Assembly (NCBI RefSeq): GCF_029865925.1
Contig: NZ_JARXAI010000064.1
Coordinates: 1 to 64,000 of the forward strand
Length of the DNA stretch: 64,000 nt
Direction: 5' to 3'
Origin: Sphingorhabdus sp.
Lineage (GTDB): Bacteria; Pseudomonadota; Alphaproteobacteria; Sphingomonadales; Sphingomonadaceae
In this document: positions 20,427 through 30,320 of the stretch, in pieces
Layout: each line of letters begins with the position of its first letter
Numbering within the stretch: position 1 is the stretch's first letter
Position numbers and translations under genes: made by a program
Notes under the pieces: generated by a model
Database searches by the model: none
What the model was told of the DNA's origin: nothing
Seen by the model: only the letters and a program-made list of their open reading frames with translations

Positions 20427-21669
20427 AGCGCAGCACCTGAACAGGGTCAGTACTCGCAGCCTTGAGCGCCGGGTACAAGGTTGCAAGGAAGCTGAATAGC
20501 AAAGCGAGCCCGCAGATCACGAGCACTTCAACTGGATCAGTCCGGGACGGCAATTCGGTCAGGAATCGGATGGATGGGTCCCACAAATTTTGGCCGGTAA
20601 CGAATTGGATAAAGTTCACAACCGACTGTCTAAAATATAAAAATATTGCGCCGAGTATCAATCCAAGCACAATGCCGGATGATCCGATCAGCAACCCGAC
20701 CGTCATGAAAATCCGAAGCAGTGATTTGCGTGATGCCCCCATTGTCCGCAATATCGCAATGTCGCGGGTTTTTGCGCGCACCAACATGATCAGGGATGAT
20801 AATATGTTGAAGACAGCAACAAGGACGATGATAGACAAAACCACAAACATGGCGACCCGCTCGACCGCTAATGCCTCGAACAGCGAGGCATTCATGCTCT
20901 TCCAGTCGACGATGAGCCCTTTATTCTCAAGCTTCGGCAGCAGCGGAGCGAGAATTTCATTCACTTTGTCGGGATTTTCGGTCTTGATTTCAATCATACC
21001 TATTTCGTCGCCCAGCAGCATAAGCAATTGCGCCCGCTCAATGGGCATGATCACAAATGCTTTGTCATAATCATAAACACCAACCTCAAAAATGGCCGCC
21101 ACTTCGTAGGAAATCTCGCGCGGAACAGTGCCAAAAGGCGTTGTCCGGCCCGCTGGGTTGATTATGGTTATACTTTGACCAACTCTAACACCTAAATTTT
21201 GCGCGAGGCGCGATCCAATCGCTACTTTATCTTCGTCGGGACTAAGCGCATTTAGATCGCCAGCGACGGTCTTTCCCTTAAGCGTTTCATTTTTGAGTAT
21301 GTCGTTGACCGACATGCCACGCGCCAAAATGGCTTCAACGCGGCCATCGAAAGTTGTTAGCAAAGGTTGTTCAATAAGCGCCGTGGCGTCGGTAACGCCG
21401 GGTGTGCTCTTAACGTCCTTCAGTATCTGACGCCAATCCTGCAACCGACCGCCATAGCCTTGCACCACTGCATGCCCGTTCAGCCCAACGATCTTGTCAA
21501 ACAACTCCGCGCGGAAGCCATTCATAACGCTCATCACAATAATCAAAGCGGCTACGCCAAGTGCGACAGCGACAAGGCTTATGCTGGCAACAAGGAAAAT
21601 GAACCCTTCGCCCTTGCCCGGAAGCAAATATCGTCGCGCTACCATGCGTTCATAACGCGACAATATCAT
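20419..21669 (-). CDS. Lipoprotein-releasing ABC transporter permease (LolC/LolE)
   Basis: [63 protein letters not shown]-terminal FtsX-like region. Confidence 0.93.
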   Translation of the reverse strand: MILSRYERMVARRYLLPGKGEGFIFLVASISLVAVALGVAALIIVMSVMNGFRAELFDKIVGLNGHAVVQGYGGRLQDWRQILKDVKSTPGVTDATALIEQPLLTTFDGRVEAILARGMSVNDILKNETLKGKTVAGDLNALSPDEDKVAIGSRLAQNLGVRVGQSITIINPAGRTTPFGTVPREISYEVAAIFEVGVYDYDKAFVIMPIERAQLLMLLGDEIGMIEIKTENPDKVNEILAPLLPKLENKGLIVDWKSMNASLFEALAVERVAMFVVLSIIVLVAVFNILSSLIMLVRAKTRDIAILRTMGASRKSLLRIFMTVGLLIGSSGIVLGLILGAIFLYFRQSVVNFIQFVTGQNLWDPSIRFLTELPSRTDPVEVLVICGLALLFSFLATLYPALKAASTDPVQVLRYE

Positions 21670-21799
21670 GTGCGGACACTCATCCATAATTTCGGCATGG
21701 GGTGTTCTTAGGTTCCGCCAAGAAATCTGGCAAGTATTGTTGCAGCCGGGCAACAGCTTTTGAAAAAACGTTCGAGCCGGTTCGGTAAGAATTGCAAAC

Positions 21800-21966
21800 A
21801 GAGCGGAGAGCTAACAAGGAGGGGTGGAATTCGTCGCGCGTCACTAGTGGCCGATGGTTCAGGGAAAAATCAGTCACGCCGGTGGGGACCGGCAGAGGAC
21901 TGAAATTATGCGCTAGCAAAGCTGCAGAGCGAGGCCGTTCGGAACATCCGAGCGGCCTTGTTTTTA
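21800..21966 (+). ncRNA. Candidate structured small RNA ending in a Rho-independent terminator (5' end not determined)
   Basis: Nested helices CTAGTG/CGCTAG (21844-21849/21911-21916), TCAGTC/GACTGA (21870-21875/21898-21903) and GCCGGT-GGGG-ACCGGC (21878-21893), then a terminator hairpin. No convincing ORF. Confidence 0.4.
21931..21966 (+). terminator. Rho-independent terminator upstream of hsp20
   Basis: AGGCCGTTCGGA-ACA-TCCGAGCGGCCT (with a G-U pair) followed by TTGTTTTT; T tract on + strand only. Confidence 0.75.
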
Positions 21967-21999
21967 TGTTGCCTCTGCCTTTCGCCAGAATTTTTGGCT

Positions 22000-22028
22000 C
22001 TTGCAATTTTGCGGATGCAACCCATCTT
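22000..22028 (+). promoter_or_regulatory. Sigma32 (RpoH)-type heat-shock promoter
   Basis: CTTGCAA (22000-22006), 14-nt spacer, CCCATCTT (22021-22028), compared with the RpoH consensus CTTGAAA-N11-15-CCCCATnT. Confidence 0.65.
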
Positions 22029-22033
22029 GCTTC

Positions 22034-22121
22034 TCGGAGGCCGAAAGGCTCCAAAACGAACATGTTGGCCGCTGCATTTGTGGGGCTGGCAACGAACCAA
22101 ATTGCTTGAAGGAGAATTTGC
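22034..22121 (+). promoter_or_regulatory. ROSE-like RNA thermometer in hsp20 5' UTR
   Basis: GGAGGCC-GAAA-GGCTCC hairpin, then CAAATTgCTT-GAAG-GAGAATTTG (22098-22120), which encloses the AAGGAG Shine-Dalgarno and contains a TTGCT motif. Confidence 0.55.
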
Positions 22122-22607
22122 ATGAACCGTTTTGATTTTACCCCATATCGCCGGAACACCGTCGGCTTTGACCGTCTTTTTGAGCTGCTTGAAACCACAG
22201 GCCGTTCTGCACAGAATGAAAATTATCCTCCGTTTAACATCGAACGGACCGGCGAAAATGATTATCAGATCACCGTCGCCGTCGCCGGTTTCAAAACCGA
22301 AGAGATAGACATTGTCGCCCAGCAGAACCTGCTTATAGTCACCGGCAGCAAGCAGTCCGAAAGTAATGACAATCGGGACTTTTTGCATATGGGTATTGCA
22401 ACCCGAAATTTCGAACGGCGGTTCCAGCTTGCCGACCACATCCATATCACGAATGCGCATATGGCTGACGGGCTTCTCATTATTACCTTGGTGCGTGAAG
22501 TGCCTGAAGCTTTAAAGCCGCGGAAGATCGCGATTGGTGCGAAAGCTGCACCAACAGTCATTGATCATGAAGACGCGCCCAAGAAAAAAGGAGCGCCTGC
22601 TGCTTAA
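22122..22607 (+). CDS. Hsp20 family small heat-shock protein (IbpA-like)
   Basis: TVGFDRLFELLE, YPPFNIERTGENDYQITVAVAGFKTEEIDI, GIATRNFERRFQLADHI. Confidence 0.95.
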   Translation: MNRFDFTPYRRNTVGFDRLFELLETTGRSAQNENYPPFNIERTGENDYQITVAVAGFKTEEIDIVAQQNLLIVTGSKQSESNDNRDFLHMGIATRNFERRFQLADHIHITNAHMADGLLIITLVREVPEALKPRKIAIGAKAAPTVIDHEDAPKKKGAPAA

Positions 22608-22617
22608 GTCTTGAACA

Positions 22618-22649
22618 TCGGGGCGGCCGGCAAAAATCGACCGCCCCGA
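22618..22649. terminator. Hairpin between convergent hsp20 and pyrG
   Basis: TCGGGGCGG / CCGCCCCGA perfect 9-bp inverted repeat; T run lies a few bases downstream on the + strand. Confidence 0.55.
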
Positions 22650-22690
22650 CATGATTTTTACTTAAGTCCAATTGTCCGAAAATGGGCCAA

Positions 22691-24325
22691 TTATACAAGG
22701 CGGCTTTGATTTAATGCGGCTTTTATGAAGCTCGCGAATAACGGATGCGGCGCGAATGGTCGTGATTTTAATTCTGGATGAAACTGCACACCAATAAACC
22801 ATGGATGGTCAGGCCGCTCAACGATTTCCGGCAATTCACCATCGGGGGACATCCCGCTAAAAACCAGTCCACCTTGTTCAAGTGCGTCCTTGTAATGGAC
22901 GTTTACTTCATATCGATGGCGATGGCGCTCAGAGATTTCCTGACTGCCGTAAATCGTTGCCACATGGCTGTTGCCATCAAGCACTGCATCATAAGCGCCA
23001 AGCCGCATTGTGCCGCCCATGTCGCCACCTGTTTCACGCTTCTGTATACCCTCTTGGCTCATCCATTCGGTGATGATGCCGACTACCGGTTCAGTCGTTG
23101 GTCCAAATTCCGTGCTTGAGGCGCCAACGACACCCGCAGTATTCCGCGCACCTTCAATACAGGCCATTTGCATACCAAGGCAGATGCCAAAGAATGGAAC
23201 GTGACGTTCCCGCGCAAATTTTACCGCGGCAATTTTGCCCTCGGATCCACGCTCTCCAAATCCGCCGGGGACCAAAATCGCATTCATGGGTTCAAGCGCC
23301 GTAGCAATTTCGTCTTCGGATTGTTCAAACAGCTCGGCATCAATCCATTTGATATTGACCTTTACCCGGTTGGCTAATCCACCATGCGTCAATGCCTCGT
23401 TAAGCGACTTATACGCGTCTGCAAGGCCGACATATTTCCCAACCACGCCAATAGTCACTTCGCCTTCAGGGTTGGATTGACGATCAATGATGTCGTCCCA
23501 TCGGCTAAGATCGGGCTCGCCATCGGATTCAAGGCCGAACGCCCGGAGCACTTCATTATCAAGCCCTTCGGCATGATATTGCAGCGGCACGGCGTATATG
23601 CTTTTCGCATCCAACGCCGGAATAACCGCCTCTTTACGGACATTACAGAATGCGGCGATCTTAGCGCGCTCTGTCTCCGGCAATGGATGTTCGCAGCGGC
23701 ACAGCAAAAGATCGGGCTGAATACCCAAGGATGTCAGCTCGCGCACACTGTGCTGTGTTGGCTTGGTCTTCAGTTCACCCGCTGCGGCTATGTAAGGAAC
23801 TAAGGTGACGTGCACAGACAAGGTCCGTTCACGACCAAGCTCGTTGCGCAACTGACGAATGGCCTCAATGAACGGCAGGGATTCAATATCACCAACCGTG
23901 CCGCCAATTTCGCACAAGACAAAATCGAGATCTTGCGTCTCCGCCTTGGCGAATTCCATGATCGCATCGGTGACGTGCGGAATGACCTGAACGGTCGCGC
24001 CGAGATAATCTCCGCGACGTTCTTTCTGAATAATAGTCTGATAAATGCGTCCAGACGTAACATTGTCGGACTGCCGCGCCGAAACGCCGGTAAAGCGTTC
24101 ATAATGCCCAAGGTCTAGGTCGGTTTCCGCCCCATCGTCTGTGACATATACCTCGCCATGCTGGTAAGGCGACATCGTGCCTGGATCAACATTGAGATAG
24201 GGATCAAACTTGCGGATACGAACGCGGTACCCACGCGCTTGCAAAAGGGCAGCAAGCGATGCTGCCATAAGACCTTTGCCAAGCGAGGAGACCACGCCGC
24301 CGGTGATAAAAATAAACCGTGTCAT
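22691..24325 (-). CDS. pyrG: CTP synthase
   Basis: [77 protein letters not shown]; glutaminase [11 protein letters not shown]. Confidence 0.98.
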   Translation of the reverse strand: MTRFIFITGGVVSSLGKGLMAASLAALLQARGYRVRIRKFDPYLNVDPGTMSPYQHGEVYVTDDGAETDLDLGHYERFTGVSARQSDNVTSGRIYQTIIQKERRGDYLGATVQVIPHVTDAIMEFAKAETQDLDFVLCEIGGTVGDIESLPFIEAIRQLRNELGRERTLSVHVTLVPYIAAAGELKTKPTQHSVRELTSLGIQPDLLLCRCEHPLPETERAKIAAFCNVRKEAVIPALDAKSIYAVPLQYHAEGLDNEVLRAFGLESDGEPDLSRWDDIIDRQSNPEGEVTIGVVGKYVGLADAYKSLNEALTHGGLANRVKVNIKWIDAELFEQSEDEIATALEPMNAILVPGGFGERGSEGKIAAVKFARERHVPFFGICLGMQMACIEGARNTAGVVGASSTEFGPTTEPVVGIITEWMSQEGIQKRETGGDMGGTMRLGAYDAVLDGNSHVATIYGSQEISERHRHRYEVNVHYKDALEQGGLVFSGMSPDGELPEIVERPDHPWFIGVQFHPELKSRPFAPHPLFASFIKAALNQSRLV

Positions 24326-24422
24326 GGGAGAAAAGGCTTAAGCTACCTTTTCATAAAAACACAAGCGAACGAATCCGTCAGATGGAAAATAAACTGTGTA
24401 AAACAGTTTTCGCCAATAGCGC

Positions 24423-24785
24423 TTATTTGTCGAGGGGAACTTCGGTTGCAGGTGCAGCGGCTGGCGCGGCGTTCGCTGGCGCCGTTGTTACGGGCGCTGC
24501 TGGTGCCGATGGAACCTCAGTGCGCTGCAAGCTGCTATCAATTTCGCCAGTACCGCCTTTTTTCGCGGCTACAAAAGCAAGCGAAATGGACAACAAGATG
24601 AACAAGGTTGCCAATATTGCCGTTGTGCGCGTCAAAAAGTCCGTGGCGCCGCGTGCGGACATCAGACCCGATGGGCTGCCTCCCATTCCCAAGCCACCGC
24701 CTTCGGAACGCTGCATCAAAACCACGCCCACAAGCGAGGCCGCGATGATTGCCTGAACGACGATAAGAAAATGAAACAGACCCAT
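24423..24785 (-). CDS. secG: Preprotein translocase subunit SecG
   Basis: MGLFHFLIVVQAIIAASLVGVVLMQRSEGGGLGMGG...ATDFLTRTTAILATLF; Ala/Pro-rich C-terminal tail. Confidence 0.92.
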   Translation of the reverse strand: MGLFHFLIVVQAIIAASLVGVVLMQRSEGGGLGMGGSPSGLMSARGATDFLTRTTAILATLFILLSISLAFVAAKKGGTGEIDSSLQRTEVPSAPAAPVTTAPANAAPAAAPATEVPLDK

Positions 24786-24863
24786 GAGAGAATTCCGAAT
24801 ATAAATGGCAGCATAGTACCGGTTGTGCCGCCCACATAGCGAGCGCACGGCAAATCTTCAATG

Positions 24864-25610
24864 CTATTTGCTCAAAGCTGCTGCTGCAGATAATATTGGC
24901 CCAAATTTCGCAGCCGTGAGGCTGGCTCCTCCAATTAAACCTCCGTCAACATTGGGAACCGCCAAAAGCTGAGCTGCGTTATCGCCATTCATCGACCCGC
25001 CATATAAAATCCGGATTTTGCGGCCGTCCTCACCGAAGCGCTCCACGAGCGCAGCGCGAATAGCTCCATGCATTTCTGCAACATCGTTTGCGTCTGCGAC
25101 GCGGCCGGTTCCGATAGCCCATACCGGTTCATATGCAACGCTCAGCCATTCACTTGCAGCCGTTTCGGGTAAAGACTGATGCAGCTGGCCGAGCACTACA
25201 TTTAAGGCTTTCTTACTCTCGCGTTCGTCAAGAGTTTCACCGACACATACAATAATCTTTAAACCAGCTACCTGCGCGGCTTCGGCCTTTGCGCGAATAT
25301 CTGAATCTTGCTCATGTTGTGCGGCGCGGCGTTCGCTGTGACCAATGATGGCGAGCACTGCTCCGGCATCTAATAACATTTCCGCCGAAAGGCACCCGGT
25401 ATGCGCGCCAGCCTCCATCATGTGGCAGTCTTGGCCACCTATGGCGAAACCACCCGCTGCTTGGCGTGCTCTGTCAATGAGTGTTGCGGGTAAGCATAAC
25501 GCCGCGTCCACAGCACCGTGCATGCCCGATAACTCTGCGATGGCGCTGATCTCGGACACATCCCGCGATGTGCCGTTCATTTTCCAATTTCCGACGATAA
25601 GCTTACGCAT
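24864..25610 (-). CDS. tpiA: Triose-phosphate isomerase
   Basis: MRKLIVGNWKMNG, VLAIIGHSERRAAQHEQD, SVAYEPVWAIGTGRVA, ILYGGSMNGDNA. Start at 25610; the upstream ORF extension is rejected. Confidence 0.96.
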   Translation of the reverse strand: MRKLIVGNWKMNGTSRDVSEISAIAELSGMHGAVDAALCLPATLIDRARQAAGGFAIGGQDCHMMEAGAHTGCLSAEMLLDAGAVLAIIGHSERRAAQHEQDSDIRAKAEAAQVAGLKIIVCVGETLDERESKKALNVVLGQLHQSLPETAASEWLSVAYEPVWAIGTGRVADANDVAEMHGAIRAALVERFGEDGRKIRILYGGSMNGDNAAQLLAVPNVDGGLIGGASLTAAKFGPILSAAAALSK

Positions 25611-25627
25611 CTGATTCCTCATTGAAT

Positions 25628-25653
25628 TTTTTCGCGATTCTTTTTCGCGATTC
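25628..25653. repeat. Tandem 13-bp direct repeat TTTTTCGCGATTC x2
   Basis: Exact copies at 25628-25640 and 25641-25653 in the tpiA/ppiD divergent intergenic region. Confidence 0.9.
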
Positions 25654-25776
25654 TTTGTATCGCTAAACCATGCTTTCCTAACATAGGGCAAGTCTATCCC
25701 TTGATTGCCAACGCCTTGCCGCCTAAAGCGGCTCCCTAAGCCCACCTTGTGCCGTATATTCAGGAAATCGCCGTTC

Positions 25777-27717
25777 ATGATTAGCTCTATTCGTTCGCTC
25801 ATTAACTCGAAATTCGGCGCCGTTTTTGCGCTTTTGTTCGTCGGGGCAATTGCCATTGCGTTTGCGCTCGGTGATGTGAGTAATTCAGGCAGCTTTGGGG
25901 GCCTGAGCGGCGGCAATGTGGCGCGCGTCGGCGACCGCGATATTACCTTGGGCGAACTTAATGATGCCTTAGATAATCGCCTTAAATCAGAGCGCCAGAA
26001 CAACCCTACCCTGAATATGGCGAGCTTTGTTGACGGTGGCGGTCTGGACTCAACGTTAGAACAATTGATCAATCGCTATGCGCTGACTGTATTTGGGCAA
26101 GAATATGGCGTTGCAGTGAGCAAACGCCTGATTGATTCCGAAATACGCAAAATTCCGGGTGCCATGGGGCTGGATGGCAAGTTCAGTGCTGAGGCATTCG
26201 GCAGATTTGCCCAGCAGATAGGCGTCAGCGAGAAAGCCATTCGCGACGACATCGCCCAGAATTTGTTTGCGCAGCAGATATTACCGGCGTCGGCTAGCGG
26301 ACCATCTGCACCCGACGGGTTTGTTCTGCCTTATGCGTCCCTGTTGCTCGAGCAGCGTTCAGGTCAGATTGCGGCTGTGCCAGCGTCAGCCTTTCTTCCG
26401 CAAAAGCCTCCAAGCGAAACCATCCTTGCTAAGTTTTACAGCGATAATTCTGTGAAGTTCACTATTCCCGAGAAACGATCGATTAGTTACGTCATCTTCG
26501 GCAAGGATATCATTGCGCAGCGCGCAAAACCGACTGAGGCCGATATCGCGGTGTATTATAAAGCAAACGCTGCGAAATTTGCTGCCACGCAAGCGCGAAA
26601 TATAAGCCAAGTGATCGTTCCCACCGAAGCGGCGGCCAAGTCTGTCGTCGCACAGGTTGCAGCGGGTAAATCCATAGCGGCGGTAGCCAATGAACTTGGG
26701 CTGGCGGTCACTACAGCAATTAATGTCAGCAAAAGTACCCTTACAAGCACCACATCGCAAGCAGTTGCAGATGCCGCATTTGCCGCGGCACAGGGCACAG
26801 TGGCAAAGCCTGCTCGCAGTAATTTAGGTTGGGCGGTTGTTCGCGTCGATAGCATCAATAATGTCGCAGCCAAGTCGCTAGCAGCAGCGCGCGCCGAAAT
26901 TGCAGACGAGTTGCTGAAAACGCGCAGTGAAGAAATGCTAACCGAAATGACCGGCGAGATTGAAGACGCGTTTGCGAACGGCGCTACAATCTCAGATGTC
27001 GCAAAGCAGAATAGTCTGGCAGTCAGTACATCGCCAAAACTGCTGGCCACTGGGCAAGATATCAGCAACCCCGCGTACAAACCAATTCCCGAAATGCAGG
27101 CCATTTTGCCAGCAGCCTTCCAAATGGAAACAAATGGCGAGGCGCAGCTTATTGAACTGGTACCTGGTGAAAAATTTGCCATGGTTGCTGTGGCGGATTT
27201 TGACGAGGCTGCCCCGCCTGCCCTAAACCAAGTGCGTTCGATTGTGTTGCAACAATGGGCACAGTCGGAAGGCGCAAAGGGCGCGCGTAAAGCGGCGGAT
27301 GCATTGCGTAAAGCTGTTGATGCTGGACAACCTCTTGAAGCGGCGTTGGCTGCAGCAAAAATCAATGGGGCTCAGGTAGAACGACTGAGCGGGACGCGCG
27401 CCGACATATCGCGTGAAGGCCAACAAGTGCCCCCACCCTTGTCGCTGATGTTTGCGATGAAAAAGGGCACTGCAAAAACCATTCAAGCGGGCGATAACCG
27501 GGGTTGGTTTGTTGTGTATTTGACCGATATTGTAAAAGGCGATGCAAGCGGCCAGAGCGACATGCTTAAAGCGCGTAAGCAGGAACTGTCCGGCATTCTG
27601 CAACAGGAATATGTCGCGCAAATGGTCCTTTCCGCTGCCAAAGATGTGGGCGTTGAAAAGAATGAAGACGGTATCGCCGAAGTGCGCACGCGCCTGACAA
27701 ACCGTGACGGAAACTAA
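25777..27717 (+). CDS. Peptidylprolyl isomerase / periplasmic folding chaperone (PpiD/SurA family)
   Basis: MISSIRSLINSKFGAVFALLFVGAIAIAFALGDVSN membrane anchor; SurA_N/rotamase-like organisation. Confidence 0.88.
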   Translation: MISSIRSLINSKFGAVFALLFVGAIAIAFALGDVSNSGSFGGLSGGNVARVGDRDITLGELNDALDNRLKSERQNNPTLNMASFVDGGGLDSTLEQLINRYALTVFGQEYGVAVSKRLIDSEIRKIPGAMGLDGKFSAEAFGRFAQQIGVSEKAIRDDIAQNLFAQQILPASASGPSAPDGFVLPYASLLLEQRSGQIAAVPASAFLPQKPPSETILAKFYSDNSVKFTIPEKRSISYVIFGKDIIAQRAKPTEADIAVYYKANAAKFAATQARNISQVIVPTEAAAKSVVAQVAAGKSIAAVANELGLAVTTAINVSKSTLTSTTSQAVADAAFAAAQGTVAKPARSNLGWAVVRVDSINNVAAKSLAAARAEIADELLKTRSEEMLTEMTGEIEDAFANGATISDVAKQNSLAVSTSPKLLATGQDISNPAYKPIPEMQAILPAAFQMETNGEAQLIELVPGEKFAMVAVADFDEAAPPALNQVRSIVLQQWAQSEGAKGARKAADALRKAVDAGQPLEAALAAAKINGAQVERLSGTRADISREGQQVPPPLSLMFAMKKGTAKTIQAGDNRGWFVVYLTDIVKGDASGQSDMLKARKQELSGILQQEYVAQMVLSAAKDVGVEKNEDGIAEVRTRLTNRDGN

Positions 27718-29179
27718 GCCGCAACTCATTTGGCGTAAACGTATTGCAGACACCGAAACGCCGGTGTCTGCCGGACTGAAGCTTTTTGTTGCCGAGCGCG
27801 GTGATTTCATTCTTGAATCCGTGGAGGGCGGCGAAACGCGAGGACGTCACAGTCTCATTGGAATCGCACCCGATCTCGTTTTTCGCGCAGCAGGCAATAC
27901 TGCTGAAATCAACAATCAGTGGATGTCCGACAGGGAAGCTTTTGTCCCCTCGCCTTTGCCGTCCTTAGACGCGCTGCGCGCTCTGGCTGCAGAGTGCCGA
28001 ATGGATGTTCCCGAAGAACTGCCGCCTGCCCTCGCCTGTCTTGTCGGGTATTTCGGTTATGAAACCATTGGCTTAGTAGAGAAGCTTCCACGGGCACCAC
28101 AGTCTGCACTCGCGTTGCCGGACATGCTGTTTGTTCGGCCAACCGTCATTCTGTTGTTTGATCGTTTGAAAGATGAGATGTTCCTCGTGTCGCCAGTCTG
28201 GACAGGAGGCAACGATGAGCAGGCCGTTGCCCTGGCAAACGAACGTTTGGATGAAACCGAACGATTGTTGGATGCTGGACACCCAGCGGCGACACAAAGA
28301 GATGTCGGTGTTCACGAAAGCAATTTGAACTTAGAACCTGTTTTGCCTGCTGGTCGCTATGCGGAGATGGTGGCTTCGGCCAAAAACTACATTGAGGCTG
28401 GTGACATATTCCAGGTCGTTCTGGCGCAGCGTTTTACCGCCCCCTTTGACCTACCGCCGTTTCACCTCTACCGCGCGTTGCGGCGGATAAACCCTTCGCC
28501 GTTCCTCTATTTTATCGACTTGCCCGGCTTCGCCCTCATCGGGTCAAGTCCCGAAATATTGGTCCGTGCCCGTGGGGGTGAGGTCACTATTCGTCCGATC
28601 GCGGGAACACGACCTCGCGGAATCAGCAGCATCGAAGACGCAGAAAACAAGGCGTCATTGCTCGCCGACCCAAAAGAGCGTGCGGAGCACCTCATGCTGC
28701 TCGATTTAGGTCGCAACGATGTGGGCCGCGTAACCAAAGGCGGGACTGTTACCGTCACTGACAGCTATATGGTCGAGTTTTATAGCCATGTGATGCACAT
28801 CGTATCAAACGTGGTGGGCGAACTTGCGGATGACAAGGACGCGATTGATGCCTTATTCGCCGGCTTTCCCGCAGGCACCGTATCGGGCGCCCCCAAAGTG
28901 CGTGCGTGCGAAATTATTGCGGAGCTGGAGCCAGAAACCCGCGGCGCATATGCCGGCGGCGTCGGATATTTCTCGCCCAATGGCGATATGGATAGCTGCA
29001 TTGTCCTGCGCACAGCGGTGGTGAAGGATGGCATCATGCACGTGCAGGCCGGTGCAGGCATAGTTGCCGACAGCAATCCAGAATATGAACAGCGCGAATG
29101 TGAAGCAAAGGCAGGCGCGCTTATCGCAGCAGCCCGTGAAGCGATCCGTGTTGCGGGTGAAGCTAAGTTTGGTCAGTAG
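27704..29179 (+). CDS. trpE: Anthranilate synthase component I (GTG start)
   Basis: AGDIFQVVLAQRF, IRPIAGTRPRG, DLGRNDVGRV, FPAGTVSGAPKVRACEII. Confidence 0.96.
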   Translation: MTETKPQLIWRKRIADTETPVSAGLKLFVAERGDFILESVEGGETRGRHSLIGIAPDLVFRAAGNTAEINNQWMSDREAFVPSPLPSLDALRALAAECRMDVPEELPPALACLVGYFGYETIGLVEKLPRAPQSALALPDMLFVRPTVILLFDRLKDEMFLVSPVWTGGNDEQAVALANERLDETERLLDAGHPAATQRDVGVHESNLNLEPVLPAGRYAEMVASAKNYIEAGDIFQVVLAQRFTAPFDLPPFHLYRALRRINPSPFLYFIDLPGFALIGSSPEILVRARGGEVTIRPIAGTRPRGISSIEDAENKASLLADPKERAEHLMLLDLGRNDVGRVTKGGTVTVTDSYMVEFYSHVMHIVSNVVGELADDKDAIDALFAGFPAGTVSGAPKVRACEIIAELEPETRGAYAGGVGYFSPNGDMDSCIVLRTAVVKDGIMHVQAGAGIVADSNPEYEQRECEAKAGALIAAAREAIRVAGEAKFGQ

Positions 29180-29208
29180 CTTGACGGTGGCGTAAAGGCC
29201 GCTAGCAC

Positions 29209-30279
29209 ATGGCTATGCGTAAACTCATCCTAGCTTCACTGGCCCTTTTTTCGGCCGTCCATGTTCCCGCTTTTGCCGAGACTACGGCCCCCACTGAGGC
29301 GGACGCCGTTTTTAAGGACTATGTATTTTCTACAGGCGAGCGACTGCCTGAGCTAAAAATTCATTATACAACCTTAGGTGCGCCAAAACGCGACGCCAGC
29401 GGCAACATCTCAAACGCCATAATCATCTTGCACGGTACAGGCGGAACAGGCCACCAGTTCTTCCAGCCCCAATTTGCGGGAGAATTGTTCGGCCCGGGCC
29501 AAGTGCTGGATACGTCGAAATATTTCATCATCCTGCCCGACAATGTTGGCCACGGAAAGTCGTCAAAGCCAAGCGACGGTCTGCGCATGACGTTTCCAAA
29601 ATATGATTATAGCGACATGATCGCTTCGCAGCATCAATTGGTAACTAAGACCCTTGGTATCAAAAAGCTAAAGCTCATCCTCGGTACATCCATGGGCTGC
29701 ATGCATGCCTTCATGTGGGGTTCGCGTTATCCCGATGCTGTTGAAAATTTGGCGCCCTTTGCTTGCCTGCCCGTTGAAATTGCTGGGCAAAACCGCATGT
29801 GGCGCAAGCTTTCTATGGATGCAATCAAGGCCGACCCAAATTGGAACGACGGTAACTACACCGCACCGCCAATGTCAGGCTTGCGCACCGCAGCAACATT
29901 GAGCCTTATCGCCGGCGCCAATCCGCTCGCCCTGCAGGCGCAATATCCCACCCGCGCAGCCGCCGAAGCCTATACCAACGAAGCCTTTGACCGGGTGGTG
30001 ACGCGCAATGATGCGAACGACATCATCTACCAATTGGATTCGTCTCGAACCTACAATCCATGGCCAACGCTTGAGGCGATTAAAGCCCCCACATTGTGGA
30101 TCAATTCGGCCGATGATTTCATCAATCCGGCGAGTTACGGCATCACTGAACGTGCCATAAAGCGGATGCCCAATGCCAAGTTCATCCTTATCCCGGCGTC
30201 CGCAGACACCAAGGGGCATGGCACGCATACATGGGCCAAATTCTGGAAGGATGATCTAGCAGCCTTGCTTGCGCAATAG
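29209..30279 (+). CDS. Alpha/beta hydrolase, homoserine O-acetyltransferase (MetX)-like, with predicted signal peptide
   Basis: MRKLILASLALFSAVHVPAFAE signal-like N-terminus; LILGTSMGCMHAFMWGSRYPDAVENLAPFAC nucleophile elbow; C-terminal KGHGTHTWAKFW. Confidence 0.85.
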   Translation: MAMRKLILASLALFSAVHVPAFAETTAPTEADAVFKDYVFSTGERLPELKIHYTTLGAPKRDASGNISNAIIILHGTGGTGHQFFQPQFAGELFGPGQVLDTSKYFIILPDNVGHGKSSKPSDGLRMTFPKYDYSDMIASQHQLVTKTLGIKKLKLILGTSMGCMHAFMWGSRYPDAVENLAPFACLPVEIAGQNRMWRKLSMDAIKADPNWNDGNYTAPPMSGLRTAATLSLIAGANPLALQAQYPTRAAAEAYTNEAFDRVVTRNDANDIIYQLDSSRTYNPWPTLEAIKAPTLWINSADDFINPASYGITERAIKRMPNAKFILIPASADTKGHGTHTWAKFWKDDLAALLAQ

Positions 30280-30320
30280 TGCCTCTTCCACCCGCACGTC
30301 AAAGCCGCTAGGGACGCCGC

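Noticed and set aside
21768-21783. Possible SOS box GTTCgagccgGTTC
   Set aside because: Spacer is 6, not the 7 nt of the alphaproteobacterial consensus; no SOS gene follows.
21792-22109. 105-aa + strand ORF upstream of hsp20
   Set aside because: Spans a terminator hairpin, the sigma32-like promoter and the leader; sequence is not protein-like. Better explained as sRNA plus regulatory DNA.
24864-26072. 402-aa tpiA ORF extending to 26072
   Set aside because: TpiA similarity starts at MRKLIVGNWKMNG (25610); the extension is antisense to ppiD and its promoter.
26556-27365. 269-aa - strand ORF
   Set aside because: Antisense to ppiD; Ala/Ser-rich shadow ORF.
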